Shown: positions 8,487 through 18,080 of the stretch, one piece after another | Numbering within the stretch: position 1 is the first letter of the stretch | Layout: each line of letters starts with the position of its first letter | Assembly: GCA_902623995.1 (NCBI GenBank) | Contig: CACNWE010000001.1 | Coordinates: forward strand, 1-64,000 | DNA: 64,000 bases | Origin: an uncultured SAR116 cluster alpha proteobacterium | GTDB lineage: Bacteria; Pseudomonadota; Alphaproteobacteria; Puniceispirillales; Marisalimonadaceae | Direction of reading: 5' to 3' | Translations under genes and position numbers: made by a program | Notes under the pieces: model-generated | Database searches by the model: none | Seen by the model: the letters and a program-made list of their open reading frames with translations, nothing else | Told to the model about the DNA's origin: nothing

Positions 8487-8495
8487 TTATCCACA
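8487..8495 (+). promoter_or_regulatory. DnaA box (perfect TTATCCACA), nrdJ leader
   Basis: Second exact TTATCCACA in the same orientation, 108 bases downstream of the first and 69 bases before the nrdJ start. The flanks are also alike (both boxes are followed by GG and TA). These are the only two perfect boxes I noticed in the 404-base gap; the rest of the gap is AT-rich DNA without a recognisable gene or riboswitch. Confidence 0.6.
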
Positions 8496-8563
8496 GGTAG
8501 TTTTTTAAAAATGAAAGAATAGATTCTGAGTATTGTTTTCTTTATTGTAAAAAAGGGAAAAAG

Positions 8564-11500
8564 ATGAAATTTGAAAGACAATTTACAAAAAAAGGAAATG
8601 ATGCATATGCAGGTATGGAATTTAAAACTACTACCAGTGAAATAAAAAATCCCGATGGTACTATAGTATTTAGTGCACCTGATATTGAAGTACCTGCTAA
8701 CTATTCTCAGGTTGCCGCAGATATTATTGCGCAAAAATATTTTCGTAAAGCTGGTGTACCAGTATATCTCAAAAAAGTAAAAGAAGAAAATGTACCAAAT
8801 TGGTTATGGCGTTCAGAACCAGATAAATCAAAATTAGATAAGTTACCAGAAGTTCGAAGATACAAAGGCGAAGAGTCAGCAAAGCAAGTGTTTAACAGAC
8901 TGGCTGGTACGTGGACATACTGGGGATGGAAAGGTAATTATTTTACAACTGAAGATGATGCAAAGACTTACTTTGACGAAATGAGATTTATGCTAGCCGC
9001 ACAAATGTGTGCTCCAAACTCACCACAATGGTTTAATACAGGCTTGCACTGGGCTTATGGTATAGATGGTCCTAGTCAAGGTCACTACTATGTTGATTTT
9101 AAAACAAAAAAACTTGTTAAATCTCAATCCTCATATGAACATCCACAACCTCACGCCTGTTTCATTCAATCTGTAGCAGATGACCTTGTTAATGAAGGCG
9201 GGATAATGGACCTTTGGGTTAGAGAGGCCAGGTTATTCAAATATGGTTCTGGAACAGGATCCAATTTTTCTAAATTAAGAGGCAGTACTGAAGGTTTATC
9301 AGGTGGTGGAAGATCTTCAGGAATGATGAGTTTTTTAAGAATAGGTGACAGAGCAGCTGGAGCAATCAAATCTGGTGGTACTACGAGAAGAGCGGCAAAA
9401 ATGGTCACAGTTGATATAGATCATCCTGATATAGAAGAATATATAAACTGGAAAGTGGTTGAAGAACAAAAAGTTGCTGCGCTGGTAGCGGGCTCAAAAC
9501 TAACTGCGAAAAATTTAAAATCCGTCATGGATGCTTGTAATTTAGAACATTATAATGACAAAGACAGATTAAATCCAAAAGTTAATAACGAGCTTAAAAA
9601 AGCAATATTAAATTGCCGTGCAGTAATGATACCTGAGAATTACATACAAAGAGTAATTCAATTTGCCGGCCAAGGATTTAAAGAAATTGAATTCCAAACT
9701 TACGATACAGATTGGGATAGCGAAGCTTACTTAACTGTATCTGGGCAGAATTCAAATAACTCAGTAAGAGTTAGTAATGAATTTTTAGAAAAAGTATCTC
9801 AAAATGGTAAATGGGATCTAAAAAGGAGAACTGACGGTGGTGTTCATAAAACAGTAGATGCAAAAGAATTGTGGTCTAAGATTTCTGAAGCTGCTTGGGC
9901 TTGTGCAGATCCTGGTTTGCAATATGACACTACCATTAACGAATGGCATACTTGCCCTAATGCTGGTAGAATTAATGCGTCTAACCCTTGCTCTGAATAT
10001 ATGTTTATTGATGACACTGCCTGTAATTTGGCATCAATAAATCTATTACAATTTAAGAAGGATGACGCCTCATTTGATATAAAAGCATATCAGTATACAA
10101 CTAGATTGTGGACATTGACCCTTGAAATTTCCGTAATGATGGCACAATTTCCTTCAAAGGAAATTGCACAGAGATCTTATGAATATAGAACACTTGGACT
10201 AGGTTACGCAAATATTGGTGGCTTATTAATGTCTTGGGGTATCCCTTATGACAGTGACCAAGGAAGATCTATATGCGCTGCTCTAACATCAATAATGACT
10301 GGGATATCATACGCAACATCAGCAGAAATCGCTGGCGAATTAGGACCATTTCCTAAATACAAAGAAAATGCAAATAGCATGTTAAAGGTTATAAGGAATC
10401 ACAAAAGAGCATCAGAGGGTAAAACACGAGGTTATGAAGACCTTTCTATAAATCCAGTTCCTTTGATGTCTGAGGATTGCCCTGATCAAAACTTAATAAT
10501 AGCTGCCAAAGATGCATGGGCCAAAGCACTCTCTTTAGGTGAAAAAAATGGCTATAGAAACGCTCAAGCTACAGTAATAGCTCCAACTGGAACAATTGGA
10601 TTAGTAATGGATTGTGATACTACTGGTATCGAACCTGATTTCGCAATGGTAAAATTTAAGAAATTAGCTGGTGGTGGATATTTTAAAATTATAAATCGTG
10701 TGGTTCCTGAAGCCCTTGCTCATTTGGGTTATGATACAGACCAAATTAGCGACATGCAAAAATATGCTGTTGGTGCTGGCAGTCTAAAAGAATGTCAAGC
10801 AATAAGCCACAATGCGTTAATTTCAAAAGGTTTTACTGACAGAGAAATAAAATTAATTGAAGCCTCTTTAGAGTCAGCTTTTGACATTAAATTCGTATTT
10901 AATCAATTTACCCTAGGAGAAGAATTTTGTAAAAATACATTAGGTATTTCTTCTGAACAATTGAATGATTTTAGTTTCAATATGTTGGAGTTTTTAGGTT
11001 TTACCCAAGAAGAGATAGATGTGGCGAATATTCACGTTTGTGGTGCTATGACTCTTGAAGGTGCTCCTCATTTGAATAAAAAACACCTTGCAGTATTTGA
11101 TTGTGCAAACGTGTGTGGACGAATAGGTAAGAGATTCCTGTCCGTTGAAAGTCATATTAAAATGATGGCAGCAGCACAATCTTTTATATCTGGAGCTATA
11201 TCTAAAACCATAAACATGCCTAATGATGCTTCTATAGATGATTGTAGTGATGCTTATATGTTGTCATGGAAATTGGGAATTAAAGCTAATGCACTGTATA
11301 GAGATGGATCTAAATTAAGCCAACCACTTAACTCAGCACTTCTAGATGACGATGACATCGACGAAGATAATACAACAATCGAACAAGATATCACAAAACG
11401 AACCAGTGAAGTTGTTGAAAAAATAGTTGAAAGAGTTGTTAGGGCAGAACGTGAAAAACTTCCACACAGAAGGAAAGGATATACACAGAAAGCAATGGTA

Positions 11501-12172
11501 GGTGGTCACAAAGTATATCTTAGAACTGGTGAATATGAAAATGGAAAATTAGGCGAGATTTTCATTGATATGCATAAAGAAGGTGCAGCTTTTAGATCTT
11601 TAATGAATAACTTTGCTATTGCAGTGTCAATTGGTTTGCAATACGGCGTTCCTTTAGAAGAATTTGTTGAAGCTTATACTTTTACACGCTTTGAACCTCA
11701 AGGAATGGTAACTGGAAATGATACTATTAAAATGTCAACTTCAATCCTTGATTATATTTTTAGAGAATTGGCTATATCATATTTGGATCGAAACGATCTT
11801 GGTCATGTGGGACCAGACGATCTAGATTCAAGTACTACTGGCTCAGGTGATAACAAAGCGCTATTCTCAGAAAAAGTAGCTAGTCGAGGCTTTGTAAGAA
11901 GAGAATTAAAAGTCGTGTCTGGAGGTTCAAATAATATTTCAGTAATGCCACAAACCACTTCCCTAAAAGATCAAGACGTAGAATTATCAGATAATAATGA
12001 TACTACTATTACTATTGATGAAACAAAGGCACCAAGTCTTTCTCAAGAAATAGAAGCTAAAATCAAAGGCTATGAAGGGGAAGCTTGTGGTGAGTGTGGA
12101 AATTTTACTCTAGTCAGAAATGGTACATGTATGAAGTGTAATACATGTGGTGCTACTTCGGGTTGTTCTTAA
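8564..12172 (+). CDS. nrdJ: Vitamin B12-dependent ribonucleotide reductase (class II)
   Basis: Reduces ribonucleotides to deoxyribonucleotides with adenosylcobalamin, so dNTP synthesis does not need oxygen or an iron radical subunit. At 1202 residues it is the long alphaproteobacterial NrdJ. Landmarks are the catalytic core with [21 protein letters not shown], the [11 protein letters not shown] loop, a domain around [20 protein letters not shown], and the redox-active C-terminal cysteines ([20 protein letters not shown]). The ATG follows a GGGAAAAAG ribosome site. It implies the cell makes or imports cobalamin. Upstream sites for NrdR and DnaA are listed separately; no cobalamin riboswitch fold is visible. 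Confidence 0.96.
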   Translation: MKFERQFTKKGNDAYAGMEFKTTTSEIKNPDGTIVFSAPDIEVPANYSQVAADIIAQKYFRKAGVPVYLKKVKEENVPNWLWRSEPDKSKLDKLPEVRRYKGEESAKQVFNRLAGTWTYWGWKGNYFTTEDDAKTYFDEMRFMLAAQMCAPNSPQWFNTGLHWAYGIDGPSQGHYYVDFKTKKLVKSQSSYEHPQPHACFIQSVADDLVNEGGIMDLWVREARLFKYGSGTGSNFSKLRGSTEGLSGGGRSSGMMSFLRIGDRAAGAIKSGGTTRRAAKMVTVDIDHPDIEEYINWKVVEEQKVAALVAGSKLTAKNLKSVMDACNLEHYNDKDRLNPKVNNELKKAILNCRAVMIPENYIQRVIQFAGQGFKEIEFQTYDTDWDSEAYLTVSGQNSNNSVRVSNEFLEKVSQNGKWDLKRRTDGGVHKTVDAKELWSKISEAAWACADPGLQYDTTINEWHTCPNAGRINASNPCSEYMFIDDTACNLASINLLQFKKDDASFDIKAYQYTTRLWTLTLEISVMMAQFPSKEIAQRSYEYRTLGLGYANIGGLLMSWGIPYDSDQGRSICAALTSIMTGISYATSAEIAGELGPFPKYKENANSMLKVIRNHKRASEGKTRGYEDLSINPVPLMSEDCPDQNLIIAAKDAWAKALSLGEKNGYRNAQATVIAPTGTIGLVMDCDTTGIEPDFAMVKFKKLAGGGYFKIINRVVPEALAHLGYDTDQISDMQKYAVGAGSLKECQAISHNALISKGFTDREIKLIEASLESAFDIKFVFNQFTLGEEFCKNTLGISSEQLNDFSFNMLEFLGFTQEEIDVANIHVCGAMTLEGAPHLNKKHLAVFDCANVCGRIGKRFLSVESHIKMMAAAQSFISGAISKTINMPNDASIDDCSDAYMLSWKLGIKANALYRDGSKLSQPLNSALLDDDDIDEDNTTIEQDITKRTSEVVEKIVERVVRAEREKLPHRRKGYTQKAMVGGHKVYLRTGEYENGKLGEIFIDMHKEGAAFRSLMNNFAIAVSIGLQYGVPLEEFVEAYTFTRFEPQGMVTGNDTIKMSTSILDYIFRELAISYLDRNDLGHVGPDDLDSSTTGSGDNKALFSEKVASRGFVRRELKVVSGGSNNISVMPQTTSLKDQDVELSDNNDTTITIDETKAPSLSQEIEAKIKGYEGEACGECGNFTLVRNGTCMKCNTCGATSGCS

Positions 12173-12186
12173 ATTAGGTGTTTAAA

Positions 12187-12657
12187 ATGACTAAAGATAT
12201 TAATAAGCGATTAGAAGAATTAAATATAGAAATTGAAAATGCTAGTGCTCCAGCAGGAAGTTACATTCCATACGTTATATCAAATAACTTAGTTTTCATA
12301 TCAGGACAATTACCTTTTATTAATGGAGAATTAACTATAAAAGGTAAAATTGGAGATAATGTCTCTGTTGAAGAAGGAATTCAAATGGCTGAAGCTTGCG
12401 CAATGGCTTTGCTAAGTCAATTAAAGGAAGCTTGCAATGGTGATCTTAATAAAGTCAAAAGAGTTGTTAAATTGGGTGGATTTGTAGCCTCTACACCAGA
12501 CTTTACTGATCAACCTAAGATAATAAACGGAGCATCAGATTTATTCGTTAAAATTTTTGGAGAACAAGGGAAACACGCTAGATTTGCAGTTGGAGCATCA
12601 GCGCTTCCAAGAAATGTCCCAGTAGAAATCGAAGGTATTTTTGAGATTGAAAATTAA
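12187..12657 (+). CDS. RidA family protein (enamine/imine deaminase)
   Basis: Small cytoplasmic trimeric protein related to RidA (YjgF/UK114), which hydrolyses reactive 2-aminoacrylate-type enamines from PLP enzymes. Conserved blocks are the YIPYVISNNLVFISGQLPF N-terminal sheet and ALPRNVPVEIEGIFEI at the C terminus, matching the LPxxxxVEIE signature. At 156 residues it is the longer family variant. The ATG at 12187 is preferred: AGGTG sits 7 bases upstream, whereas the in-frame GTG at 12178 is part of that site. It follows nrdJ by 14 bases and may be cotranscribed. The precise substrate is unknown. Confidence 0.87.
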   Translation: MTKDINKRLEELNIEIENASAPAGSYIPYVISNNLVFISGQLPFINGELTIKGKIGDNVSVEEGIQMAEACAMALLSQLKEACNGDLNKVKRVVKLGGFVASTPDFTDQPKIINGASDLFVKIFGEQGKHARFAVGASALPRNVPVEIEGIFEIEN

Positions 12658-12684
12658 ATTATATTTTCTTAAAACCCTTTGATA

Positions 12685-13827
12685 ATGAGAGTTGAGTTAA
12701 TATCCAAATTATCAGACATAGATAAAAGTGATTGGAATAATCTAAATACTTATAATCATCCATTTACATCTTATGATTTTTTGAATTCTTTGGAAGTTTC
12801 AAAATCAGTTCATTCATCAACGGGCTGGAATCCTCAACATATAATTATAAAAAATACAAGTCAGGAAATAATAGGGGTTTCCCCAAATTATTTAAAAATG
12901 CACTCATACGGTGAATATATTTTTGACCATTCTTGGGCAAATGCTTTTGAAAATGCTGGGGGTCAATATTATCCAAAACTAATTTGTGCAATACCCTTTA
13001 CACCTGCAACTGGTCCAAGAATTATGATTAATCCTAAAAATACGGACTATAAAAAAATCTTTGAATTGATAATAAAAACATATGAATTGATTGTCAGAAA
13101 CAACAAGTTGAGTTCAGCGCATATTAACTTTACTACAGATGACTTTAATAAAAGATTAAAAAACAAAGATTGGATAAGGAGAACGGGATTACAATTCCAC
13201 TGGCATAATAATGATTATAAAACATTTGACGATTTTTTAAACGAACTAAAGAGTTCAAAAAGAAAAGCAATCAGGAATGAAAGAAAAAAAATTAAAAATA
13301 CAAACTTAGTTATTGAAAAATTAACTGGTGAACAATTAAACGAAGAAATATGGGATTCTTTTTATAGTTTTTATTTAAATACAATAGATAAAAAATGGGG
13401 AGGTGCATATTTAACTAAAGAATTTTTTCATTTACTAAATGAAACAATGAAAAACGATATTTTATTAATTATAGCTAAACAAGACGAAAAAGTTGTCGCT
13501 GGCGCTTTGAACTTTATTAGTAAAAATACTCTTTATGGTAGAAATTGGGGTTCTATTGTAAATATTCCTTTTTTACATTTCGAACTTTGTTATTACCAAG
13601 CGATTGAATACTCAATTGAAAAAAACATCAAAATAGTTGAAGCAGGTGCACAAGGTCATCACAAAATACAAAGGGGATATGTTGCAAAACCAACTTATAG
13701 TAATCATTTTGTATTAAATGATGCTTTTGCAAAAGCAATCAAAAATTTTACTAGATTAGAAGAAATAGAAATTAATAAACAAATAAAATTTATAAATACA
13801 GAAAATTCTCCATACTCAAATATTTAA
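12685..13827 (+). CDS. FemAB-like GNAT-fold protein (DUF482/peptidogalycan biosynthesis family)
   Basis: Member of the DUF482 group (COG3146-like), predicted acyl/aminoacyl transferases of the FemAB/GNAT fold. Diagnostic stretches are NHPFTSYDFLNSLE, YGEYIFDHSWANAFENAG, FTPATGPRI, FHWHNNDYKTFDDFLNEL, KRKAIRNERKKI and the C-terminal EAGAQGHHKIQRGY. No signal peptide. The function has not been established for the family; peptidoglycan or amino-acid conjugation is only suggested by fold. Start is ATG 12685, with an in-frame TTG six bases earlier. The last four bases overlap the convergent clpA stop. Confidence 0.8.
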   Translation: MRVELISKLSDIDKSDWNNLNTYNHPFTSYDFLNSLEVSKSVHSSTGWNPQHIIIKNTSQEIIGVSPNYLKMHSYGEYIFDHSWANAFENAGGQYYPKLICAIPFTPATGPRIMINPKNTDYKKIFELIIKTYELIVRNNKLSSAHINFTTDDFNKRLKNKDWIRRTGLQFHWHNNDYKTFDDFLNELKSSKRKAIRNERKKIKNTNLVIEKLTGEQLNEEIWDSFYSFYLNTIDKKWGGAYLTKEFFHLLNETMKNDILLIIAKQDEKVVAGALNFISKNTLYGRNWGSIVNIPFLHFELCYYQAIEYSIEKNIKIVEAGAQGHHKIQRGYVAKPTYSNHFVLNDAFAKAIKNFTRLEEIEINKQIKFINTENSPYSNI

Positions 13828-16148
13828 GTTAATTCCGTAGCATCATTACTGTTATTTTTTGAATCTATTGTCTTCTTTTTTTTGTCTTTAGAAGCGGAAC
13901 CCTCTGTTTTTAATGTTAATTTATCTTTTGATAAATCAACATAAACAACTCCACCATCAACTAATCTTCCAAATAAAAGTTCTTCAGCCAAAGGCTTTTT
14001 TATATGCTCTTGAATTACTCTTCCTAGAGGTCTGGCACCGAAGGTTTTATCATAACCCTTTGTTGCCAGCCAGTCTCTAGCTTCATCAGTTAATACAACA
14101 GATACACCTTTTTCAGATAATTGTGCTTCTAATTGCATTATAAATTTGTCAACAACCATTCTAACAACTTCTAATGGTAAGTATCCAAAAGGGATTATGG
14201 CATCTAATCTATTTCGAAATTCTGGTGCAAATAATTTGTCAATTGCTTCGCTATCTGCACCTTCACGATTTTCTTGCTTAAATCCTATCGCTGCTTTTGA
14301 GAGCTCTTGTGCTCCTGCATTTGTAGTCATAATTAAAATCGTATTTCTAAAATCTACAGATTTACCATTATTATCTGTTAATTTTCCATGATCCATTACT
14401 TGAAGAAGTAAGTTAAATAAATCTGGGTGCGCTTTTTCAATCTCATCTAATAATAATACTGAATGAGGATTTTGATCGACAGCATCAGTTAAAAGACCAC
14501 CTTGGTCAAAACCAACATAACCTGGAGGTGCTCCAATTAATCTTGAGACAGTATGTCTTTCCATATATTCCGACATATCAAACCTGATGAGTTTCACTCC
14601 AGTAGCTTCGGCTAATTGTTTGGCAACTTCAGTTTTTCCAACTCCAGTTGGTCCAGAAAACAAATAACAGCCGACAGGTTTTTCACCTTCTCTTAATCCA
14701 GCTCTAGATAATTTGATACTTGATACTAACTCTGACACCGCTTTATCCTGTCCATAAACCATTCTTTTTAAATCGTCTTCTAACTTCAAAAGCGCTTTCC
14801 TATCGTCTGTAGAAACATTTCTAGGTGGTATCCTTGCAATTAATGCAATAGTCTCTTCAATCTCAGCTTTACCAATAATTTTCTTTCTTTTTGATTTATT
14901 TTTTAACATTTGAGCTGCAGCAGTCTCATCAATCACGTCAATTGCTTTGTCAGGTAACTTTCTATCATTAATATATCTGGCAGATAGTTCAACAGCTGTT
15001 TTAATGGCAATATTTGTGAATTTTAAATTGTGATGTTTTTCATAACGTGATTTCAAACCCATTAGAATTTTTACAGTATCCTCAACATTAGGCTCTGATA
15101 CGTCAATTTTTTGAAAACGTCTCACTAAAGCTCTATCTTTATCAAAATAGCCTCTATATTCTTTATAAGTTGTTGAACCTATACATTTTAATGACCCATT
15201 TTGAAGTGCTGGTTTTAATAAATTAGATGCATCCATGGCTCCACCACTAGTCGCCCCTGCACCAATTATGGTGTGAATTTCATCGATAAATAATATTGCA
15301 TTCTCATTCTTTTCAATCTCTTTCATTACAGCCTTCAAACGTTCTTCAAAATCACCCCTATACCTTGTACCTGCTAACAAAGCGCCCATGTCTAAGGCAT
15401 AAATTTCTGAATTTAATAAAACTTCAGGTACATTGCCATTTACAACTTTATCGGCTAAACCTTCAGCTATTGCAGTTTTTCCTACACCAGGATCACCTAC
15501 TAATAAAGGATTATTCTTTGTTCTTCTGCATAAAACCTGAATAGTTCTATCTAGTTCAGATTGTCTGCCTATTAAAGGATCAACTTTGCCCTCTGCTGCT
15601 TTCTCATTTAAATTTACTGCATATTTATCTAGAGCTTTTTCAGATTTTTTATTATCAGCATCTTCAATTTCATTATCAGTTCCAGACGGTGTGGTAGATT
15701 TTGAATAGTTAGGATCTTTCGCCAAACCATGACTTATGAAACTTACTGCATCAAGACGTTTCATATCCTGTTTCTGAAGTAGATAAACTGCATAACAATC
15801 TCTTTCAGAAAACATAGCTACTAAAATATTTGCTCCTGTTGCTTCGCTTCTTCCTGAGGATTGGGTATGTATTACTGCTCTTTGAACAACTCTTTGAAAG
15901 CCTGCTGTTGGCTGGGTGTCTGCCTCTTTATCAGATGTAACAATTGCTTTCAATTCTTCTTTTAAATATCTATCTATGTCTTCTTCTAATATTTTTACAT
16001 TCACTGAACATGCTTTTAAGACTTCAATAGCATCTTGATCTTTTAACAAAGCAGAAAGCAAGTGCTCTAATGTTGCAAACTCATGCTTTAATGAAGAAGC
16101 ATTTGTCATTGCTCGTCTAAGTGTTTCTTCTAAAGATTTAGATAACAT
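13824..16148 (-). CDS. clpA: ATP-dependent Clp protease ATP-binding subunit ClpA
   Basis: AAA+ unfoldase that feeds substrates into ClpP. It has an N-terminal Clp-N repeat domain (residues 1-145, LEETLRRAMTNASSLKHEFA), a first AAA+ module with Walker A GDPGVGKTA and Walker B ILFIDEIH, and a second with GPTGVGKTEVAKQLAE and VLLLDEIEKAHPDLFN. There is no ClpB-type middle coiled coil, which supports ClpA. The C terminus is Lys-rich. clpS lies 2 bases upstream on the same strand, the usual clpS-clpA operon. clpP itself is not in the window. Confidence 0.97.
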   Translation of the reverse strand: MLSKSLEETLRRAMTNASSLKHEFATLEHLLSALLKDQDAIEVLKACSVNVKILEEDIDRYLKEELKAIVTSDKEADTQPTAGFQRVVQRAVIHTQSSGRSEATGANILVAMFSERDCYAVYLLQKQDMKRLDAVSFISHGLAKDPNYSKSTTPSGTDNEIEDADNKKSEKALDKYAVNLNEKAAEGKVDPLIGRQSELDRTIQVLCRRTKNNPLLVGDPGVGKTAIAEGLADKVVNGNVPEVLLNSEIYALDMGALLAGTRYRGDFEERLKAVMKEIEKNENAILFIDEIHTIIGAGATSGGAMDASNLLKPALQNGSLKCIGSTTYKEYRGYFDKDRALVRRFQKIDVSEPNVEDTVKILMGLKSRYEKHHNLKFTNIAIKTAVELSARYINDRKLPDKAIDVIDETAAAQMLKNKSKRKKIIGKAEIEETIALIARIPPRNVSTDDRKALLKLEDDLKRMVYGQDKAVSELVSSIKLSRAGLREGEKPVGCYLFSGPTGVGKTEVAKQLAEATGVKLIRFDMSEYMERHTVSRLIGAPPGYVGFDQGGLLTDAVDQNPHSVLLLDEIEKAHPDLFNLLLQVMDHGKLTDNNGKSVDFRNTILIMTTNAGAQELSKAAIGFKQENREGADSEAIDKLFAPEFRNRLDAIIPFGYLPLEVVRMVVDKFIMQLEAQLSEKGVSVVLTDEARDWLATKGYDKTFGARPLGRVIQEHIKKPLAEELLFGRLVDGGVVYVDLSKDKLTLKTEGSASKDKKKKTIDSKNNSNDATELT

Positions 16149-16150
16149 TT

Positions 16151-16474
16151 TTATTCCTTTTCTAATTGCACTTGTAAAGGATGCTCATATTTACGAGCAT
16201 AGTTCATAACTTGCATCGCTTTAGTTTCTGCTAAATCATATGCATAAATCCCACACACACCAACGCCGCGTTGATGGACATGAAGCATTATTTGTGTTGC
16301 CTCTTCTCTATTTTTCTGAAAAAATTTTTCAAGTACTTCAATAACAAATTCCATTGGAGTATAATCATCGTTCATCATTAATACTCTATAAAGCGGTGGA
16401 GTTTTTGTTTTTGGCTTTACTGCTAATTTTACGTTTCCTTCAACATCATCCTTACCATCTTTATCTTCACCCAT
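16151..16474 (-). CDS. clpS: ATP-dependent Clp protease adaptor ClpS
   Basis: Adaptor that binds N-degron residues (Leu, Phe, Trp, Tyr) and delivers proteins to ClpA. The core is complete: [20 protein letters not shown] with the [10 protein letters not shown] pocket, [21 protein letters not shown] and the final [11 protein letters not shown] start at the ATG at 16474 (107 residues), which fits family length; a TTG at 16540 would add 22 residues. It forms an operon with clpA. Functionally it is the partner of Aat, whose gene at 6.7 kb is frameshifted. Confidence 0.94.
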   Translation of the reverse strand: MGEDKDGKDDVEGNVKLAVKPKTKTPPLYRVLMMNDDYTPMEFVIEVLEKFFQKNREEATQIMLHVHQRGVGVCGIYAYDLAETKAMQVMNYARKYEHPLQVQLEKE

Positions 16475-16785
16475 AGTAATTGATGATATAATTCTTAAAA
16501 CAAGATCTTCAGAACTTTTATATTTTATATTATTAAACAACTTTTTTTTATATTCCTTATTTTAACATAATTCATCCTTTAATATAAGAACGACAGATAG
16601 GTTCAACAAGTTTAAGTTAATTTTTTAGTACACTCTTTCATAATTATTGCTTATATTCTATACTAAATGTAGTGTTTTGTTAAAAAAATAATCTAAATGA
16701 TGTGTCTATTTTAATCTTTAGATTATAATTTTTTAACTTTTATGTTAATAGAAGTCTTCAAATTAATTTTTTTGGATAAAAAAAA

Positions 16786-18060
16786 TTGCTTAAAAATTGT
16801 ACTAAAATGTTAAGTTATCAGAAATTTTTTTTATTTAAAAACAACTATTCAGTGCATTTAATAAAATTAATTTTCAATTCTATATTTATTTTATTTTTTA
16901 TCGCCATTGCTTCATCTGCTAAAGCTAAATATGCCTCTTTCATTATAAATGAAAATACTAAACGTATTTATCATAATACTAATGCAGATACACGAAACTA
17001 TCCTGCGTCTTTAACAAAAATTATGACTTTGTATATGGTATTTGATGCTTTAAAAAACAAAAAAATTTCTATGAATACTAAGTTCAAAATTTCTAAACGC
17101 GCAGCTAAACAACCACCATCTAAATTAAATCTTTCTGCTGGTTCTAGTATTACAGTTAAAAATGCTATTTTAGCTTTAATAACCAAATCAGCTAATGATG
17201 TAGCAACAGTTGTAGCTGAAAACCTTGGAAAATCAGAAAGAAATTTTGCTAGATTAATGACAAAGAAAGCTAAAAAATTGGGTATGACACGTACAATCTT
17301 TAAAAATGCTTCAGGGTTACCTAATAGGGGTCAATTATCTACAGCTAGAGATATGGCTATTTTAGGAATAGCTATTAGAAAAAATCACCCTAGTTTCTTT
17401 AAATTATTCAAAACTAAATCTTTTATTTATAAGGGAGTTAAATATACCAATCATAATAATCTACTAAGTAGCTACTCTGGAACAGATGGTATAAAAACTG
17501 GTTATACAAATGCCTCTGGATTTAACCTTGTTGCTTCTGTTGAAAGAAATGGGCAAAGAATTATTGGCGTTGTTTTTGGTGGGAAAAAGGCTAGATCACG
17601 TGACAAACATATGATTAACTTACTAAATAAATACTTTAAAACCATCCCATCTAAACCACTTGTTAGAATAGCAAAACCTTCAGAATTACCTAAAGTTCGG
17701 CCTAAAATTGTTATTGCAGAAAAAAATATAAAAAGTTTTAAAATACCTCCTAAAGCTACCAAGACTTTATACTCTAAAAACGTTCAAGATGATTGGTTTG
17801 TACAAATTGGTGCTTTTAAGAATAGATTAAATGCTCACAAAGCAGCTCGTAACGCCAGAAATATTGTTCCAGAACAACTTGGTAATTTACCTGCTTCATT
17901 AAGTAAAATAACTAAAACTAATAACGCAAATAATCACTTAGAGTACTTATGGAGAGTTCGTTTCATCGAATTAGCAGAAAATCAAGCACGTTCAGTTTGT
18001 GCAGAACTTTGGACTTCTGGTCTGAGTTGTATTCCACTACCTTCAAATAATAAATCCTAG
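16786..18060 (+). CDS. dacA: D-alanyl-D-alanine carboxypeptidase with C-terminal SPOR domain
   Basis: Periplasmic penicillin-binding protein (S11 family) that trims the terminal D-Ala of peptidoglycan stem peptides. It has a membrane or signal segment (residues 28-45, cut near SSAKAKYA), then the three active-site motifs SLTK (S75-K78), SAN (135-137) and KTG (237-239). Residues from about 344 (DDWFVQIGAF) to the end form a SPOR domain, which binds denuded glycan at division sites; this fusion is common in Alphaproteobacteria. The first start is TTG 16786 with GGA nine bases upstream; the alternative is ATG 16807. dacA-type symbol is by family; paralogue identity is not certain. Confidence 0.9.
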   Translation: MLKNCTKMLSYQKFFLFKNNYSVHLIKLIFNSIFILFFIAIASSAKAKYASFIINENTKRIYHNTNADTRNYPASLTKIMTLYMVFDALKNKKISMNTKFKISKRAAKQPPSKLNLSAGSSITVKNAILALITKSANDVATVVAENLGKSERNFARLMTKKAKKLGMTRTIFKNASGLPNRGQLSTARDMAILGIAIRKNHPSFFKLFKTKSFIYKGVKYTNHNNLLSSYSGTDGIKTGYTNASGFNLVASVERNGQRIIGVVFGGKKARSRDKHMINLLNKYFKTIPSKPLVRIAKPSELPKVRPKIVIAEKNIKSFKIPPKATKTLYSKNVQDDWFVQIGAFKNRLNAHKAARNARNIVPEQLGNLPASLSKITKTNNANNHLEYLWRVRFIELAENQARSVCAELWTSGLSCIPLPSNNKS

Positions 18061-18080
18061 TAATGATACTTCTCTAGGAT
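18054..18080. terminator. Possible bidirectional terminator between dacA and umuC
   Basis: ATCCTAG (18054-18060) and CTAGGAT (18074-18080) form a perfect 7-bp stem with a 13-base loop, and ACTTTTAAT follows on the plus strand. The stop codons of both convergent genes lie inside the two arms. The T-run is short, so terminator function is unproven. Confidence 0.35.

Noticed and set aside
8160..8563. Chromosomal replication origin, because of two perfect DnaA boxes and A-rich stretches
   Set aside because: Only two boxes are visible, the usual alphaproteobacterial origin neighbours are absent, and the gap is the promoter region of an RNR gene, where DnaA boxes have a known regulatory meaning. 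GC skew would decide.
8160..8563. Cobalamin riboswitch upstream of nrdJ
   Set aside because: No B12-box-like conserved core or long folded leader is recognisable; the gap contains short AT-rich DNA and protein-binding sites.
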